Positions 54,984 through 62,985 of a DNA stretch of 64,000 nucleotides are shown here, piece by piece. A program made the translations under genes and the position numbers. The notes under the pieces are model-generated. The model ran no database searches and had not been told where the DNA came from. It worked only from the letters and a program-made list of their open reading frames with translations. Within the stretch, counting starts at the first letter, position 1. Each line of letters opens with the position of its first letter. The DNA lies in assembly GCF_021568705.1 (NCBI RefSeq), contig NZ_JAKGTH010000008.1, positions 310,001 to 374,000 on the forward strand. Direction: 5' to 3'. The stretch comes from Gillisia lutea. GTDB lineage: Bacteria > Bacteroidota > Bacteroidia > Flavobacteriales > Flavobacteriaceae.

Positions 54984-55040
54984 GTTCTTGTTAATTTTGA
55001 TAAAGCGTTTATACATAGGATGATTGATATTTCTACACAT

Positions 55041-55426
55041 CGATTATTACAGAACAGTAAAAACAAAAGACGCTTTTTTGATACCGTTTTTACGAAATCG
55101 ATTGAGAAATAAAATTTTGTTAAAAAAATCTTTACGCTTAGTAACAAATATATCTGCCGTAATAGAAAATTACTAAAACATTTGCTGCATCTATACATCA
55201 ATTTTGAAGCATTACCCGTAAAACCTGATGTTTTTAACTGGTTTTAGTTAAGAAAAACTAAAAAGAGAGGGGTAGAAATGACTATTTCGAAACATTTTTT
55301 TAAACTTATTTAAGAGATTATTCACACCTATTGAGACAGCAAGAGCAAATTGTTGCAAATTAAAAGCTTCGTTTCACACAAACTATTGGTAAGATTTAGC
55401 ATATCTACCGCTCTAATAAAAAGGTG
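55041..55426. promoter_or_regulatory. Upstream region of the xylan operon (386 bases, no gene)
   Basis: AT-rich region between susC and the deacetylase gene. On minus, TATATTTG at 55152-55145 matches the -7 consensus, though no good -33 TTTG is at the right spacing, as is usual for activator-dependent promoters. An inverted repeat TTAACT/AGTTAA lies near 55231-55249 and could be a regulator site. No open frame with coding character was seen. Confidence 0.45.
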
Positions 55427-56506
55427 TTATTTATAATTCTTAATGCTTACTATACCAGCGTCTGGAATCGCTTCAAAAATTACATATTGTTTGCCATCCT
55501 CTTTCTTTATAAAAAATTGAACAGCCTTTTTGTTTTGCGCTACTTTTACAGTGTTCCAATAAAGCGGAATTTCCTTTTTTATGCTAAGAGGATAATTATA
55601 TATATCATTATCAAGGCCGTCGGTTAGTTCAGCTGTTATAATATTCCTACTATTAGAAAGCTCCTTTACAATTACTGCATCACGCTCTTTAATGTATTTT
55701 ACTACGTTTACAAAAGTGTCTAACCAGTAAGTAGTTCGGTTAGCGTCAAGGAATTTTAAATGCTTCGCAAGTTCATCACTTTTTATAGATGAATAGCCTC
55801 CATCATTATCTACACCATGAAAGAGATAAACTGCCCACCCCTTCTCTACCGCAGCACTTTCGGCGATGTCATTAAAATGTTTCGCTGTTTTATTCTCTGA
55901 TTCGCTCCCGCATAGAAAGGAGCTAATTTTCATAAAATCTGCAGGAGTTTGAGCCTCTATCTGCTCATCGCAGTCTCTGGCCGCTATATAGAAGTTTTTT
56001 GTTAATTCATAATCCTCCGTTATACAATTGGAATAGGCATATGTAAGACACTTATTACTTCCTAACTTTGTAGCTATCTCATTTTTAGAATTTACAAGTT
56101 CACTGTTTATTTCCTTCTTAGTTAATTCATCAAACCGCCTATGAGAGTGTGAATGAGAGGCCACCTCGTGACCATTCAGCATTGCAGATCTTAAAGATTC
56201 CCAGTTAGGCTCCCATCCGGAAACGGTAAAGAAAGTAGTTTTAAAATTATAATGATCATATATCGGAAGTGCTACTGTTAGCTGATTGGAAGTATTGTCA
56301 TCCCATGTATGACTAATGGCTGCTTCTGTAAAATTTTTCCATACTGCCACCTCATACTTATTAGAAACTGCGTTTTCTTTGATTTGATATTTACATCTTG
56401 TAGAGATTTTATAATTTCTTAAATCCGAGGTCCCATATTTTTCCGTTACAGCTAGATTGATATAAGAAAAAATGAAAAACAGTAGAACGGTTAAAAATTT
56501 GTACAT
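55427..56506 (-). CDS. Polysaccharide deacetylase family protein (CE4/NodB fold), exported
   Basis: Metal-dependent deacetylase, here possibly an acetylxylan esterase. A signal peptide covers residues 1-20 or so (FLTVLLFFIFSYINLAV). The NodB motifs are visible: SHTWDDNT in place of the TFDD motif (Asp retained), and the HxxxH metal motif as ASHSHSHRRF (about residues 117-126); YLFHGVDNDG is a late motif with the expected His. The last 80 residues form a beta-rich extension. At 359 residues it is longer than a bare NodB domain. It lies upstream of, and in the same direction as, the xylan operon with its own promoter, so it may belong to the same regulon. Confidence 0.87.
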   Translation of the reverse strand: MYKFLTVLLFFIFSYINLAVTEKYGTSDLRNYKISTRCKYQIKENAVSNKYEVAVWKNFTEAAISHTWDDNTSNQLTVALPIYDHYNFKTTFFTVSGWEPNWESLRSAMLNGHEVASHSHSHRRFDELTKKEINSELVNSKNEIATKLGSNKCLTYAYSNCITEDYELTKNFYIAARDCDEQIEAQTPADFMKISSFLCGSESENKTAKHFNDIAESAAVEKGWAVYLFHGVDNDGGYSSIKSDELAKHLKFLDANRTTYWLDTFVNVVKYIKERDAVIVKELSNSRNIITAELTDGLDNDIYNYPLSIKKEIPLYWNTVKVAQNKKAVQFFIKKEDGKQYVIFEAIPDAGIVSIKNYK

Positions 56507-57079
56507 AATGAAGTTGATATTTTTTATTAGAAATTCAAATAACTCGAAATCGGTTCCCGAACTTTACAACATAGAAATTCAGCGTGCTTTATAAACAAAT
56601 ATAGAACTGAGATGGATGAACAAATAGAATTTTTGAAGCACGAACTATTAATTTTTAATCATTAAACAAATCTTATATCAATCGATTGCATAAAATATCA
56701 TATAATTGATTAAATTGAGTATTCGACAGGAGATTTAGTTTTCGTTTAAACCGAGAAATAATCATTGTGACTTTCTTCGAAATCCAATTTTGAAAAAAAG
56801 ACTTTGTTGAGTTTCTATTTAATGATACCTCTATTTACACGATCATCAGCGTATATATCTTGTTATTGTTAATTATAAACAATTGATAAAAGGCTGGAAG
56901 TATATTGAGCTCATGACATTATTTAGACTCACAATAGTAATTTAGTGTTCTTAATCGCTTTATGTTCCCGTTACAGTCTAACTAAATATACCTATAGTAA
57001 AACATAATAATAAGACTTAAAATCTTATTTTCACCAAAGTACCCAGAAAGCTCAACTTTCAGTACTTAATAAACTTGAA
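56507..57079. other. 573-base intergenic region ahead of the sirtuin gene
   Basis: No coding frame was seen. It contains the minus-strand promoter of the deacetylase (56596-56624), and near 57009-57029 an inverted repeat AATAAGA/TCTTATT with a 7-base spacer, 50 bases before the sirtuin ATG, which may be an operator or attenuator. The remainder is AT-rich sequence without visible repeats. Confidence 0.5.
56596..56624 (-). promoter_or_regulatory. Promoter of the polysaccharide deacetylase gene
   Basis: On minus: TTTG at 56624-56621, spacer of 17 bases, TATATTTG at 56603-56596, matching the Bacteroidota consensus. It lies about 90 bases ahead of the ATG at 56506. Confidence 0.65.
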
Positions 57080-57757
57080 ATGAAACACATAGTAGTTTTG
57101 ACTGGTGCAGGTATTAGTGCTGAAAGCGGGATTAAAACATTCCGTGATGCCGACGGCCTATGGGAAGGACACGATATAATGGAAGTTGCTTCTCCTGAAG
57201 GTTGGAAGAAAAATCCAAAAAAGGTTCTGGAGTTCTACAATCAGCGCCGCAAACAACTGCTTGAAGTTAGCCCCAATCCCGCTCATTTTGCAATTAAGGA
57301 ATTAGAAAAACTCTATGATGTAAGCGTGATCACACAAAATATAGATGATCTACATGAACGTGCAGGTAGCTCTAAGGTGTATCATTTGCATGGAGAGTTG
57401 TTAAAGGTACAAAGTACTTTTGATGAAGATCTAATTATGGATTGGAGAAAGGACCTTAACATAGGACATTTTTGTGAGCACAATTTTCAATTAAGGCCAT
57501 ATGTGGTATGGTTTGGTGAAGCGGTAAAAATGTTTCCTAAAGCTGCTGAAATTACCGAAAAAGCAGATATCCTTATTATTATAGGTACTTCAATGCAGGT
57601 ATATCCCGCAGCTGCACTTCTAGATTATGCCAAGGATAACACTTCTATCTACTTTATTGATCCTCAACCTAATTTATTAAAAAGCACTAATGTGGAGATC
57701 ATTCCTAAGAAGGCAAGCCTCGGTGTACCTGAATTAGTATCCCGGCTACTAGAGTAG
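57080..57757 (+). CDS. SIR2 family NAD-dependent protein deacylase
   Basis: Removes acyl groups from lysines using NAD. GAGISAESGIKTFRDADGLW holds the NAD site (residues 9-28), TQNIDDLHER the Asn/Asp pair, HLHGE the catalytic His (about residue 109), and IIGTSMQVYPAA the second NAD block. Residues FYNQRRKQL give Tyr-x2-Arg, the SIRT5/CobB feature linked to removal of succinyl and malonyl groups. The usual four zinc cysteines are missing; only one Cys lies in that stretch (GHFCEHNFQ). At 225 residues the length is typical of class III members. Cytosolic. Confidence 0.92.
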   Translation: MKHIVVLTGAGISAESGIKTFRDADGLWEGHDIMEVASPEGWKKNPKKVLEFYNQRRKQLLEVSPNPAHFAIKELEKLYDVSVITQNIDDLHERAGSSKVYHLHGELLKVQSTFDEDLIMDWRKDLNIGHFCEHNFQLRPYVVWFGEAVKMFPKAAEITEKADILIIIGTSMQVYPAAALLDYAKDNTSIYFIDPQPNLLKSTNVEIIPKKASLGVPELVSRLLE

Positions 57758-57883
57758 ACATTGGACTAGACGTTCATCAGAAATTAAAATTGATGAAAAA
57801 TCATGGAAAATAAGAAGGTTTCTGTCTTTGTTAAAATAGCTAAAGGATTATCTTTGATGCTTAAATCCAAAAAACAGCAGGAA

Positions 57884-59221
57884 ATGACACCGCTTTCAGC
57901 AATTTCACCTATAGATGGAAGATATCATCAAAAAACAAAAAACCTAAGTGTTTACTTCAGTGAAGAAGCGCTTATTAAATATAGAGTGAGAGTAGAAATT
58001 GAATACTTTATCGCTCTGTGCGAATTACCGCTTCCTCAATTAAAACAGGTGGAAACTGCTATTTTTCCTGAACTTAGGGCCATCTATTTAAATTTTTCCA
58101 CGGAAGATGCTCAAGCAATCAAGGAGATTGAAAAAACTACCAATCACGATGTGAAAGCTGTTGAATATTTTATAAAAGATAAATTTGATAAGTTAGGCCT
58201 AAGTGATTCCAAAGAATTTATACATTTTGGTCTTACCTCCCAAGATATTAATAATACAGCTATTCCATTAAGCCTAAAAGAGGCTATTGAAGAGGTGTAT
58301 TTCCCTTCCTTACAAGAAATTATTTCAACTTTAAAGAACTTGAGCAAAGACTGGGCCCATATCCCACTTTTAGCCAGAACACATGGACAGCCTGCTTCAC
58401 CTACCCGTTTAGGTAAAGAGATAGACGTGTATATTACAAGAATTGAAGCCCAATTAGAGCAATTAAAAACTATTCCCCATGCAGCGAAATTTGGTGGAGC
58501 AACCGGGAATTATAATGCTCATAAAGTTGCTTATCCCGCAATAGACTGGAAACAATTTGGTTCTCGGTTTGTTGAAAACACATTGCAATTACATCACTCC
58601 TTCCCTACTACACAAATAGAACATTACGACCATATGGCTGGTCTTTTTGATGCATTAAAGAGAATTAACACCATCTTAATTGACCTTGACAGAGATATTT
58701 GGACCTATGTGTCTATGGATTATTTCAAGCAAAAGATCAAAAAAGGGGAAGTAGGTTCATCTGCTATGCCTCATAAAGTTAATCCAATCGATTTTGAGAA
58801 CAGTGAAGGTAACCTAGGAATTGCAAATGCTATATTTGAACATCTATCTGGAAAGTTACCGGTAAGCCGACTTCAGCGCGACCTGACTGACAGCACTGTT
58901 TTAAGAAATATTGGCGTTCCCATTGGACATACTCTTATTGCATTTCAATCTACTTTAAAAGGACTGGGGAAATTATTGCTGAATCAATCTAAAATTGAAA
59001 TGGACCTAGAAAATAACTGGGCTGTTGTTGCTGAAGCTATCCAAACAATTCTTAGACGCGAGGCTTATCCAAATCCGTATGAAGCCTTGAAAGGCTTAAC
59101 TAGAACTAATAATGCTATTAATAAGGAAAGTATGGCTAATTTTATTGAAACCTTAGAAGTTTCTGATGAAATTAAAACCGAACTTAAAGCCATTACCCCT
59201 CAAAATTATACGGGCATTTAA
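57884..59221 (+). CDS. purB: Adenylosuccinate lyase
   Basis: Purine synthesis enzyme acting twice, on SAICAR and on adenylosuccinate. MTPLSAISPIDGRYHQKTKN at the N-terminus, TNHDVKAVEYFIKDKFD, HFGLTSQDINNTAIPL, ARTHGQPASPTRLGKE, and the signature loop GSSAMPHKVNPIDFENSEG (catalytic Ser near residue 289). The ATG at 57884 gives the usual 445 residues. An in-frame ATG at 57803 would add 27 basic residues unlike the family; it is noted as an alternative. The sirtuin gene ends 126 bases upstream. Confidence 0.95.
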   Translation: MTPLSAISPIDGRYHQKTKNLSVYFSEEALIKYRVRVEIEYFIALCELPLPQLKQVETAIFPELRAIYLNFSTEDAQAIKEIEKTTNHDVKAVEYFIKDKFDKLGLSDSKEFIHFGLTSQDINNTAIPLSLKEAIEEVYFPSLQEIISTLKNLSKDWAHIPLLARTHGQPASPTRLGKEIDVYITRIEAQLEQLKTIPHAAKFGGATGNYNAHKVAYPAIDWKQFGSRFVENTLQLHHSFPTTQIEHYDHMAGLFDALKRINTILIDLDRDIWTYVSMDYFKQKIKKGEVGSSAMPHKVNPIDFENSEGNLGIANAIFEHLSGKLPVSRLQRDLTDSTVLRNIGVPIGHTLIAFQSTLKGLGKLLLNQSKIEMDLENNWAVVAEAIQTILRREAYPNPYEALKGLTRTNNAINKESMANFIETLEVSDEIKTELKAITPQNYTGI

Positions 59222-59239
59222 ATAATTCTACTACCCATA

Positions 59240-59280
59240 AAAAATCCCTTAGATTTACTTAATCTAAGGGATTTTTCTTT
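59240..59280. terminator. Bidirectional terminator after purB
   Basis: Perfect 16-bp stem (59240-59255 and 59261-59276) with loop TACTT, A-run before and T-run after, between purB and the convergent DUF4252 operon that ends at 59296. Confidence 0.93.
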
Positions 59281-59295
59281 TAATTAACTATGCTT

Positions 59296-59844
59296 CTATT
59301 TCGACACTTGATCAGAGAATATTGTAGAAATACCTTTCAAACCATCCATATCTATATCCCCTTTTTCTAAAGACCTCATCAAACCCAATATATCTCCAGG
59401 TTTCATATTATCCCCCAGAACTCGAGCTATACCAACACCTCTTTCATTGTCAAATCCATATACCACTACTTCATCAACAGCTTCTTCTTCTCCGGTATAG
59501 TATACTTCCATTTTGGCGTTTGCTCCACCATATTTCATCAATAATTGATATTTCTTGTTCTTCAGAATTTCAGAAATATTCGATTTTTCAGCCGCTATTC
59601 TTTCTTCATTTTCAGCTTTTTTAGGAATAGCTAACAAATTGATTTTTTTAATAGTTTCCAATGTCTTTAGCTGTTCTTCATCTAAAGATTCAGCATTTGT
59701 AAACATACTTGTGGGTACGTCTATAGCAACAAACTCCTTGTTGTCTTGATTATCTACATAGTATTTCTGTAAACTTTGCTCGCTATTACAAGCTATAAAA
59801 CCAATACTCAGGGCTGCTATGCTTAAGGCTTTTATAAATTTCAT
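59296..59844 (-). CDS. DUF4252 lipoprotein, last gene of sigma-factor operon
   Basis: Lipoprotein with lipobox SIGFIACN, Cys near residue 19. DUF4252-type domain: FVAIDVPTSMFTNAES, then EEQLKTLETIKKINLLAIPK, MKYGGANAKMEVYYTGEEE and VDEVVVYGFDNERGVGIARV. The C-terminus ends in a helix with MDGLKGISTIFSDQ. It is 2 bases after the other DUF4252 gene, and the two share family but little close sequence. The role is unknown; the operon places it under control of the ECF sigma factor. Confidence 0.85.
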   Translation of the reverse strand: MKFIKALSIAALSIGFIACNSEQSLQKYYVDNQDNKEFVAIDVPTSMFTNAESLDEEQLKTLETIKKINLLAIPKKAENEERIAAEKSNISEILKNKKYQLLMKYGGANAKMEVYYTGEEEAVDEVVVYGFDNERGVGIARVLGDNMKPGDILGLMRSLEKGDIDMDGLKGISTIFSDQVSK

Positions 59845-59846
59845 AT

Positions 59847-60374
59847 CTACGATTTTTTATTTACTTTCTTTAATTCATTAGCCCCAGGCACTTTTAAGTC
59901 GGTAGCCAATTTTGATAATTGAGTAAGATCTATATCTCCCGTGATACTTAAGATCACAGAAACAGGTTTACCATCTTTTTCTCCTTCCATGAACATAAAA
60001 AGTTCACTTACAAAATTCTCATTTCTTCCCGGCTTAGAATAGAATTTAATATTCTTACCATCCTCATTCACCCTCATTAATTGTTCAAGAGATCCTTTCT
60101 TCAAATATGCGGAAACATCGGTAGACATTTGAGTGCGCACAGATGCCTGACTGGAAGTATACATCTTGATTTCTTTTAAATTCTCAATCAAATTGATGTA
60201 TTGCTGTGCCTCAGGATCTTCCGAACTAAGATCTACTTTTGCTAGCAATTTGAACATTTTGCTGGTCATTACCATTGCATCTACCTCCTTCATATTTTCG
60301 TATTTATCGAAATTCTGAGCATTGCTCACATAAGAGGTCATGGCTATTATTGCTATAATTATTAATTTTTTCAT
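59847..60374 (-). CDS. DUF4252 exported protein
   Basis: Signal peptide of about 19 residues (KKLIIIAIIAMTSYVSNAQ), so it is periplasmic rather than lipidated. The mature protein shows DUF4252 features: MVMTSKMFKLLAKVDLSS, YINLIENLKEIKMYTSSQAS, and VSVILSITGDIDLTQLSKLA. Of 175 residues. It pairs with the lipoprotein just downstream; such pairs behind ECF sigma factors are frequent in Bacteroidota. No enzymatic motif is seen. Confidence 0.85.
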   Translation of the reverse strand: MKKLIIIAIIAMTSYVSNAQNFDKYENMKEVDAMVMTSKMFKLLAKVDLSSEDPEAQQYINLIENLKEIKMYTSSQASVRTQMSTDVSAYLKKGSLEQLMRVNEDGKNIKFYSKPGRNENFVSELFMFMEGEKDGKPVSVILSITGDIDLTQLSKLATDLKVPGANELKKVNKKS

Positions 60375-60389
60375 CTGCTTATAGTTTAA

Positions 60390-60836
60390 TTAATTGTTTA
60401 AAAATTTGTTCTTGGTGGTATTAAACTCTTTTAAATATTCTAGATCTTTTCTCCCACTATTCAGCACTTCGGCTACCATTTGCAGGGTCTTCTTTGTATT
60501 TTCATAAGCTTCCACCGGATCTTCAATGGTTCCTAGATTCTCAGTGGTCAGTTCGTTATTACCGTAATACTGAAACGAAAAAATTCCAATCATAAGTAAT
60601 AGACTAGCTACTACACCTACTAAACCATAGTATTTATTCGATCTTCTAATTCTTACCTTCTTCTTAGAACTGTGCTTTTTTTCTATCAACGCATAATTGA
60701 AGATATCTTGATACTCCTCCAAATGTGCAGGAACATTGTGGCTTTTAAAATAATTTCTAAGCTGGGCTTCTTCTGCTAAAGAGGTTTCCCCGGCTTCGTA
60801 TTTATCTATTAGCTTATTTAGTTTATGTAATTCCAT
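60390..60836 (-). CDS. Membrane protein, candidate anti-sigma factor
   Basis: A 148-residue protein with an N-terminal cytosolic part (HKLNKLIDKYEAGETSLAEE, a pattern common in anti-sigma and FecR-like starts), a very basic stretch (KKKVRIRRSNKYYG) and one membrane segment (LVGVVASLLLMIGIFSFQYY, about residues 72-91), then a short periplasmic tail. It overlaps the sigma factor gene by 14 bases, the usual sign of a sigma/anti-sigma pair. It is not of the full FecR type; direct evidence for sigma binding is absent. Confidence 0.75.
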   Translation of the reverse strand: MELHKLNKLIDKYEAGETSLAEEAQLRNYFKSHNVPAHLEEYQDIFNYALIEKKHSSKKKVRIRRSNKYYGLVGVVASLLLMIGIFSFQYYGNNELTTENLGTIEDPVEAYENTKKTLQMVAEVLNSGRKDLEYLKEFNTTKNKFLNN

Positions 60837-61332
60837 AACGATGCTTTTTGATCATTTCTTCCCTCAGTTTCTTTCTAATTCTGGATAAAGCCACCCTAAT
60901 AGCAGTGTGATTCATCCCCGTTATTTCTACAATTTCATCAAATTCATATTGCTCCACTTCTCTTAACTGAAAAATTAATTGCTGTTGGGCCGGCAACTTT
61001 TGTAAAATCACATCAATGTGGCTTAGTTCATCTTTGATTTCCAGCTGCTCATGGATTCCCTTTTCCCTACCCTCATAATTGCTATGAACAATTTTTAAAT
61101 TGTTATTTTGTTTTGACTTTAACTGATCCAGACAGTAATTTTTTGTCATCGTCATTATAAAAGCTTCCACATTGGTATAATGCTTGATACTTAATTTAGC
61201 ATTCCATAATTTTAAAATAATTTCTTGTGTGGCATCTTCAGCTGCTTCCTTTGATACAAGCAAACGCAGTGCCAAACGGTATACTTTATCCTTTACCGGG
61301 TTTATTATATTTATGAAGGTATGCTGGTTCAT
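60823..61332 (-). CDS. ECF-type RNA polymerase sigma factor
   Basis: Sigma-70 region 2 at about residues 10-75 (VYRLALRLLVSKEAAEDATQ, then EIILKLWNAKLSIKHY) and region 4 at about 110-160 (LPAQQQLIFQLREVEQYEFD, TGMNHTAIRVALSRIRKKLR, the HTH). At 169 residues it is an ECF sigma factor. The overlapping next gene encodes its probable membrane partner. On minus, TATTTTTG at 61382-61375 ahead of the gene fits a -7 box for the housekeeping sigma factor. Confidence 0.93.
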   Translation of the reverse strand: MNQHTFINIINPVKDKVYRLALRLLVSKEAAEDATQEIILKLWNAKLSIKHYTNVEAFIMTMTKNYCLDQLKSKQNNNLKIVHSNYEGREKGIHEQLEIKDELSHIDVILQKLPAQQQLIFQLREVEQYEFDEIVEITGMNHTAIRVALSRIRKKLREEMIKKHRYGIT

Positions 61333-61374
61333 TTAAATTGGTTGGTTAATAACCTTCTCATCTTTACGACGAAT

Positions 61375-61388
61375 CAAAAATAATTTTG
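61375..61388. promoter_or_regulatory. Overlapping divergent -7 boxes between sigma factor and protease genes
   Basis: CAAAAATAATTTTG carries TATTTTTG on minus (61382-61375) and TAATTTTG on plus (61381-61388), each matching TAnnTTTG. The two promoters would exclude each other physically. -33 boxes are poor on both sides. Confidence 0.4.
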
Positions 61389-61461
61389 TTACATATTTTT
61401 TTGAAATTACGAATATCATGTTACTTTTAGAAAAAAATTAAAATAATCAATTATATATTCT

Positions 61462-62913
61462 ATGAAAATTTACAAACTTATTTTGTTTAGCCTGTTATCG
61501 GTAGGTTTTTTTACTGCATGTTCAAGTGATGATACTGATACTCCCGTTAAACCAGATCCAGTTGTTGAAGGAAGAGATCTAACAATAGAAAATTTCATCT
61601 ATCGTGGTTTAAATGAAATCTATCTATATAAATCAGATGTAGCACAATTGGCTGATGGATATTTTTCTACGGCCGATGACAGAAACGATTTCCTTGATAA
61701 TTACAGCACTCCCGAGAATTTATTTTATGACGGATTAACTGCAACACAAGACAGATTCAGCTTTATTGTAGAGGACTATGTAGAATTAGAAAATTCTTTT
61801 AGCGGTAAGAGTACGACTACCGGAATGTCTTATGGTTTAGTGCGTTATTGTGATGGCTGTTCGGAAGTATTTGGGTATGTGAGATATGTGCTGCCAAACT
61901 CTTCTGCCGCGGTGGCCGGAGTAAAAAGAGGCGATTTCTTTAATAAGATCGATGGACAACAACTTACCGATACCAATTATGCTGCGTTATTAGAGCCTCA
62001 AACATTTACCATTGGATTGGCTACACTTAACGATACTACAATATCTGATTCAGGAGAAACCATAAACCTTACTAAAACTGAATACAATACCAACCCTGTT
62101 TATATTTCGAAGACTTTAGATGTTGGCGGTAAAAAAGTGGGATACTTAATGTATAATAGCTTTACTGCTGATTATGATCCACAATTGAACGATGCATTTG
62201 GACAGTTTAAAACTGATGGTGTAACAGAACTGGTACTTGATTTACGTTACAATGGTGGTGGTTCTGTAAGAACTGCAACAGACTTAGCTTCTATGATCAC
62301 CGGGCAGTTTGCAGGACAACTGTTTATGAAAGAACAGTGGAATGCAGATTATCAGGCGTACTTTGAAGCAGAAAGTCCTGAAAGCTTAGTGAACAACTTC
62401 AATACCACCTTAAAAACAGGGGAATCAATTAACAGCCTTAACCTTTCAAAGGTGTACATTTTAACCACGGGAAGATCAGCTTCCGCCAGTGAATTAGTGA
62501 TAAATGGTTTAAAGCCTTATATTGATGTAGTACAAGTTGGTGAGACTACTACAGGTAAATTCCAAGCATCCGTTACATTATACGATTCTTCTAACTTCGG
62601 AAGAAATGGAGCAAATTCTAAGCACACCTATGCTATTCAGCCATTAGTGTTAAAATCGGTTAACTCTGCAGGTGTTTCTGATTATGTGAATGGATTGGAT
62701 CCAGATTATGAGGTTAGCGAAAACTTTAGACAACTAGGAGTTCTTGGAGATGCTGATGAGCCTATGCTAAAAGTGGCTTTAGATGTTATTCAAGGAAACA
62801 GAAGGGCTATTCCAACAGATTTTATTAAATATGATTTTGTAGGAGAAAGCAACATGAGCGAGTTAAACTATCAAAGAATGTATATTGATAAAGTTCCTGC
62901 AATTAGAGAATAA
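61462..62913 (+). CDS. S41 family C-terminal processing-like peptidase, lipoprotein
   Basis: Lipoprotein protease with lipobox FFTACS, Cys near residue 20, followed by DDTDTP linker. A helical N-domain (about 35-110) leads to a PDZ domain (about 115-185; GYVRYVLPNSSAAVAGVKRG, FFNKIDGQQL) and the S41 core: ELVLDLRYNGGGSVRTATDL, catalytic Ser in TTGRSASASELV (about residue 340), and the Lys in VGETTTGKFQASV. At 483 residues it fits the flavobacterial S41 lipoproteins of unknown substrate. It is divergent from the ECF operon and ends in a strong terminator. Confidence 0.92.
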   Translation: MKIYKLILFSLLSVGFFTACSSDDTDTPVKPDPVVEGRDLTIENFIYRGLNEIYLYKSDVAQLADGYFSTADDRNDFLDNYSTPENLFYDGLTATQDRFSFIVEDYVELENSFSGKSTTTGMSYGLVRYCDGCSEVFGYVRYVLPNSSAAVAGVKRGDFFNKIDGQQLTDTNYAALLEPQTFTIGLATLNDTTISDSGETINLTKTEYNTNPVYISKTLDVGGKKVGYLMYNSFTADYDPQLNDAFGQFKTDGVTELVLDLRYNGGGSVRTATDLASMITGQFAGQLFMKEQWNADYQAYFEAESPESLVNNFNTTLKTGESINSLNLSKVYILTTGRSASASELVINGLKPYIDVVQVGETTTGKFQASVTLYDSSNFGRNGANSKHTYAIQPLVLKSVNSAGVSDYVNGLDPDYEVSENFRQLGVLGDADEPMLKVALDVIQGNRRAIPTDFIKYDFVGESNMSELNYQRMYIDKVPAIRE

Positions 62914-62931
62914 ATTCCTAATTTAGTTAAT

Positions 62932-62967
62932 AAAAAAAGGCTTCGATTGTATCGAAGCCTTTTTTTA
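62932..62967. terminator. Terminator after the S41 peptidase gene
   Basis: Perfect 16-bp stem AAAAAAAGGCTTCGAT/ATCGAAGCCTTTTTTT with loop TGT; symmetric A and T runs let it also serve the convergent receptor gene ending at 62986. Confidence 0.95.
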
Positions 62968-62985
62968 TTAACTGAATAATCTTCC

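Noticed and set aside
55041-55201. 73-residue minus open frame and the N-terminal extension of susC to 55040
   Set aside because: Both lie in the operon leader; the signal peptide of SusC is best matched by a start at 54983.
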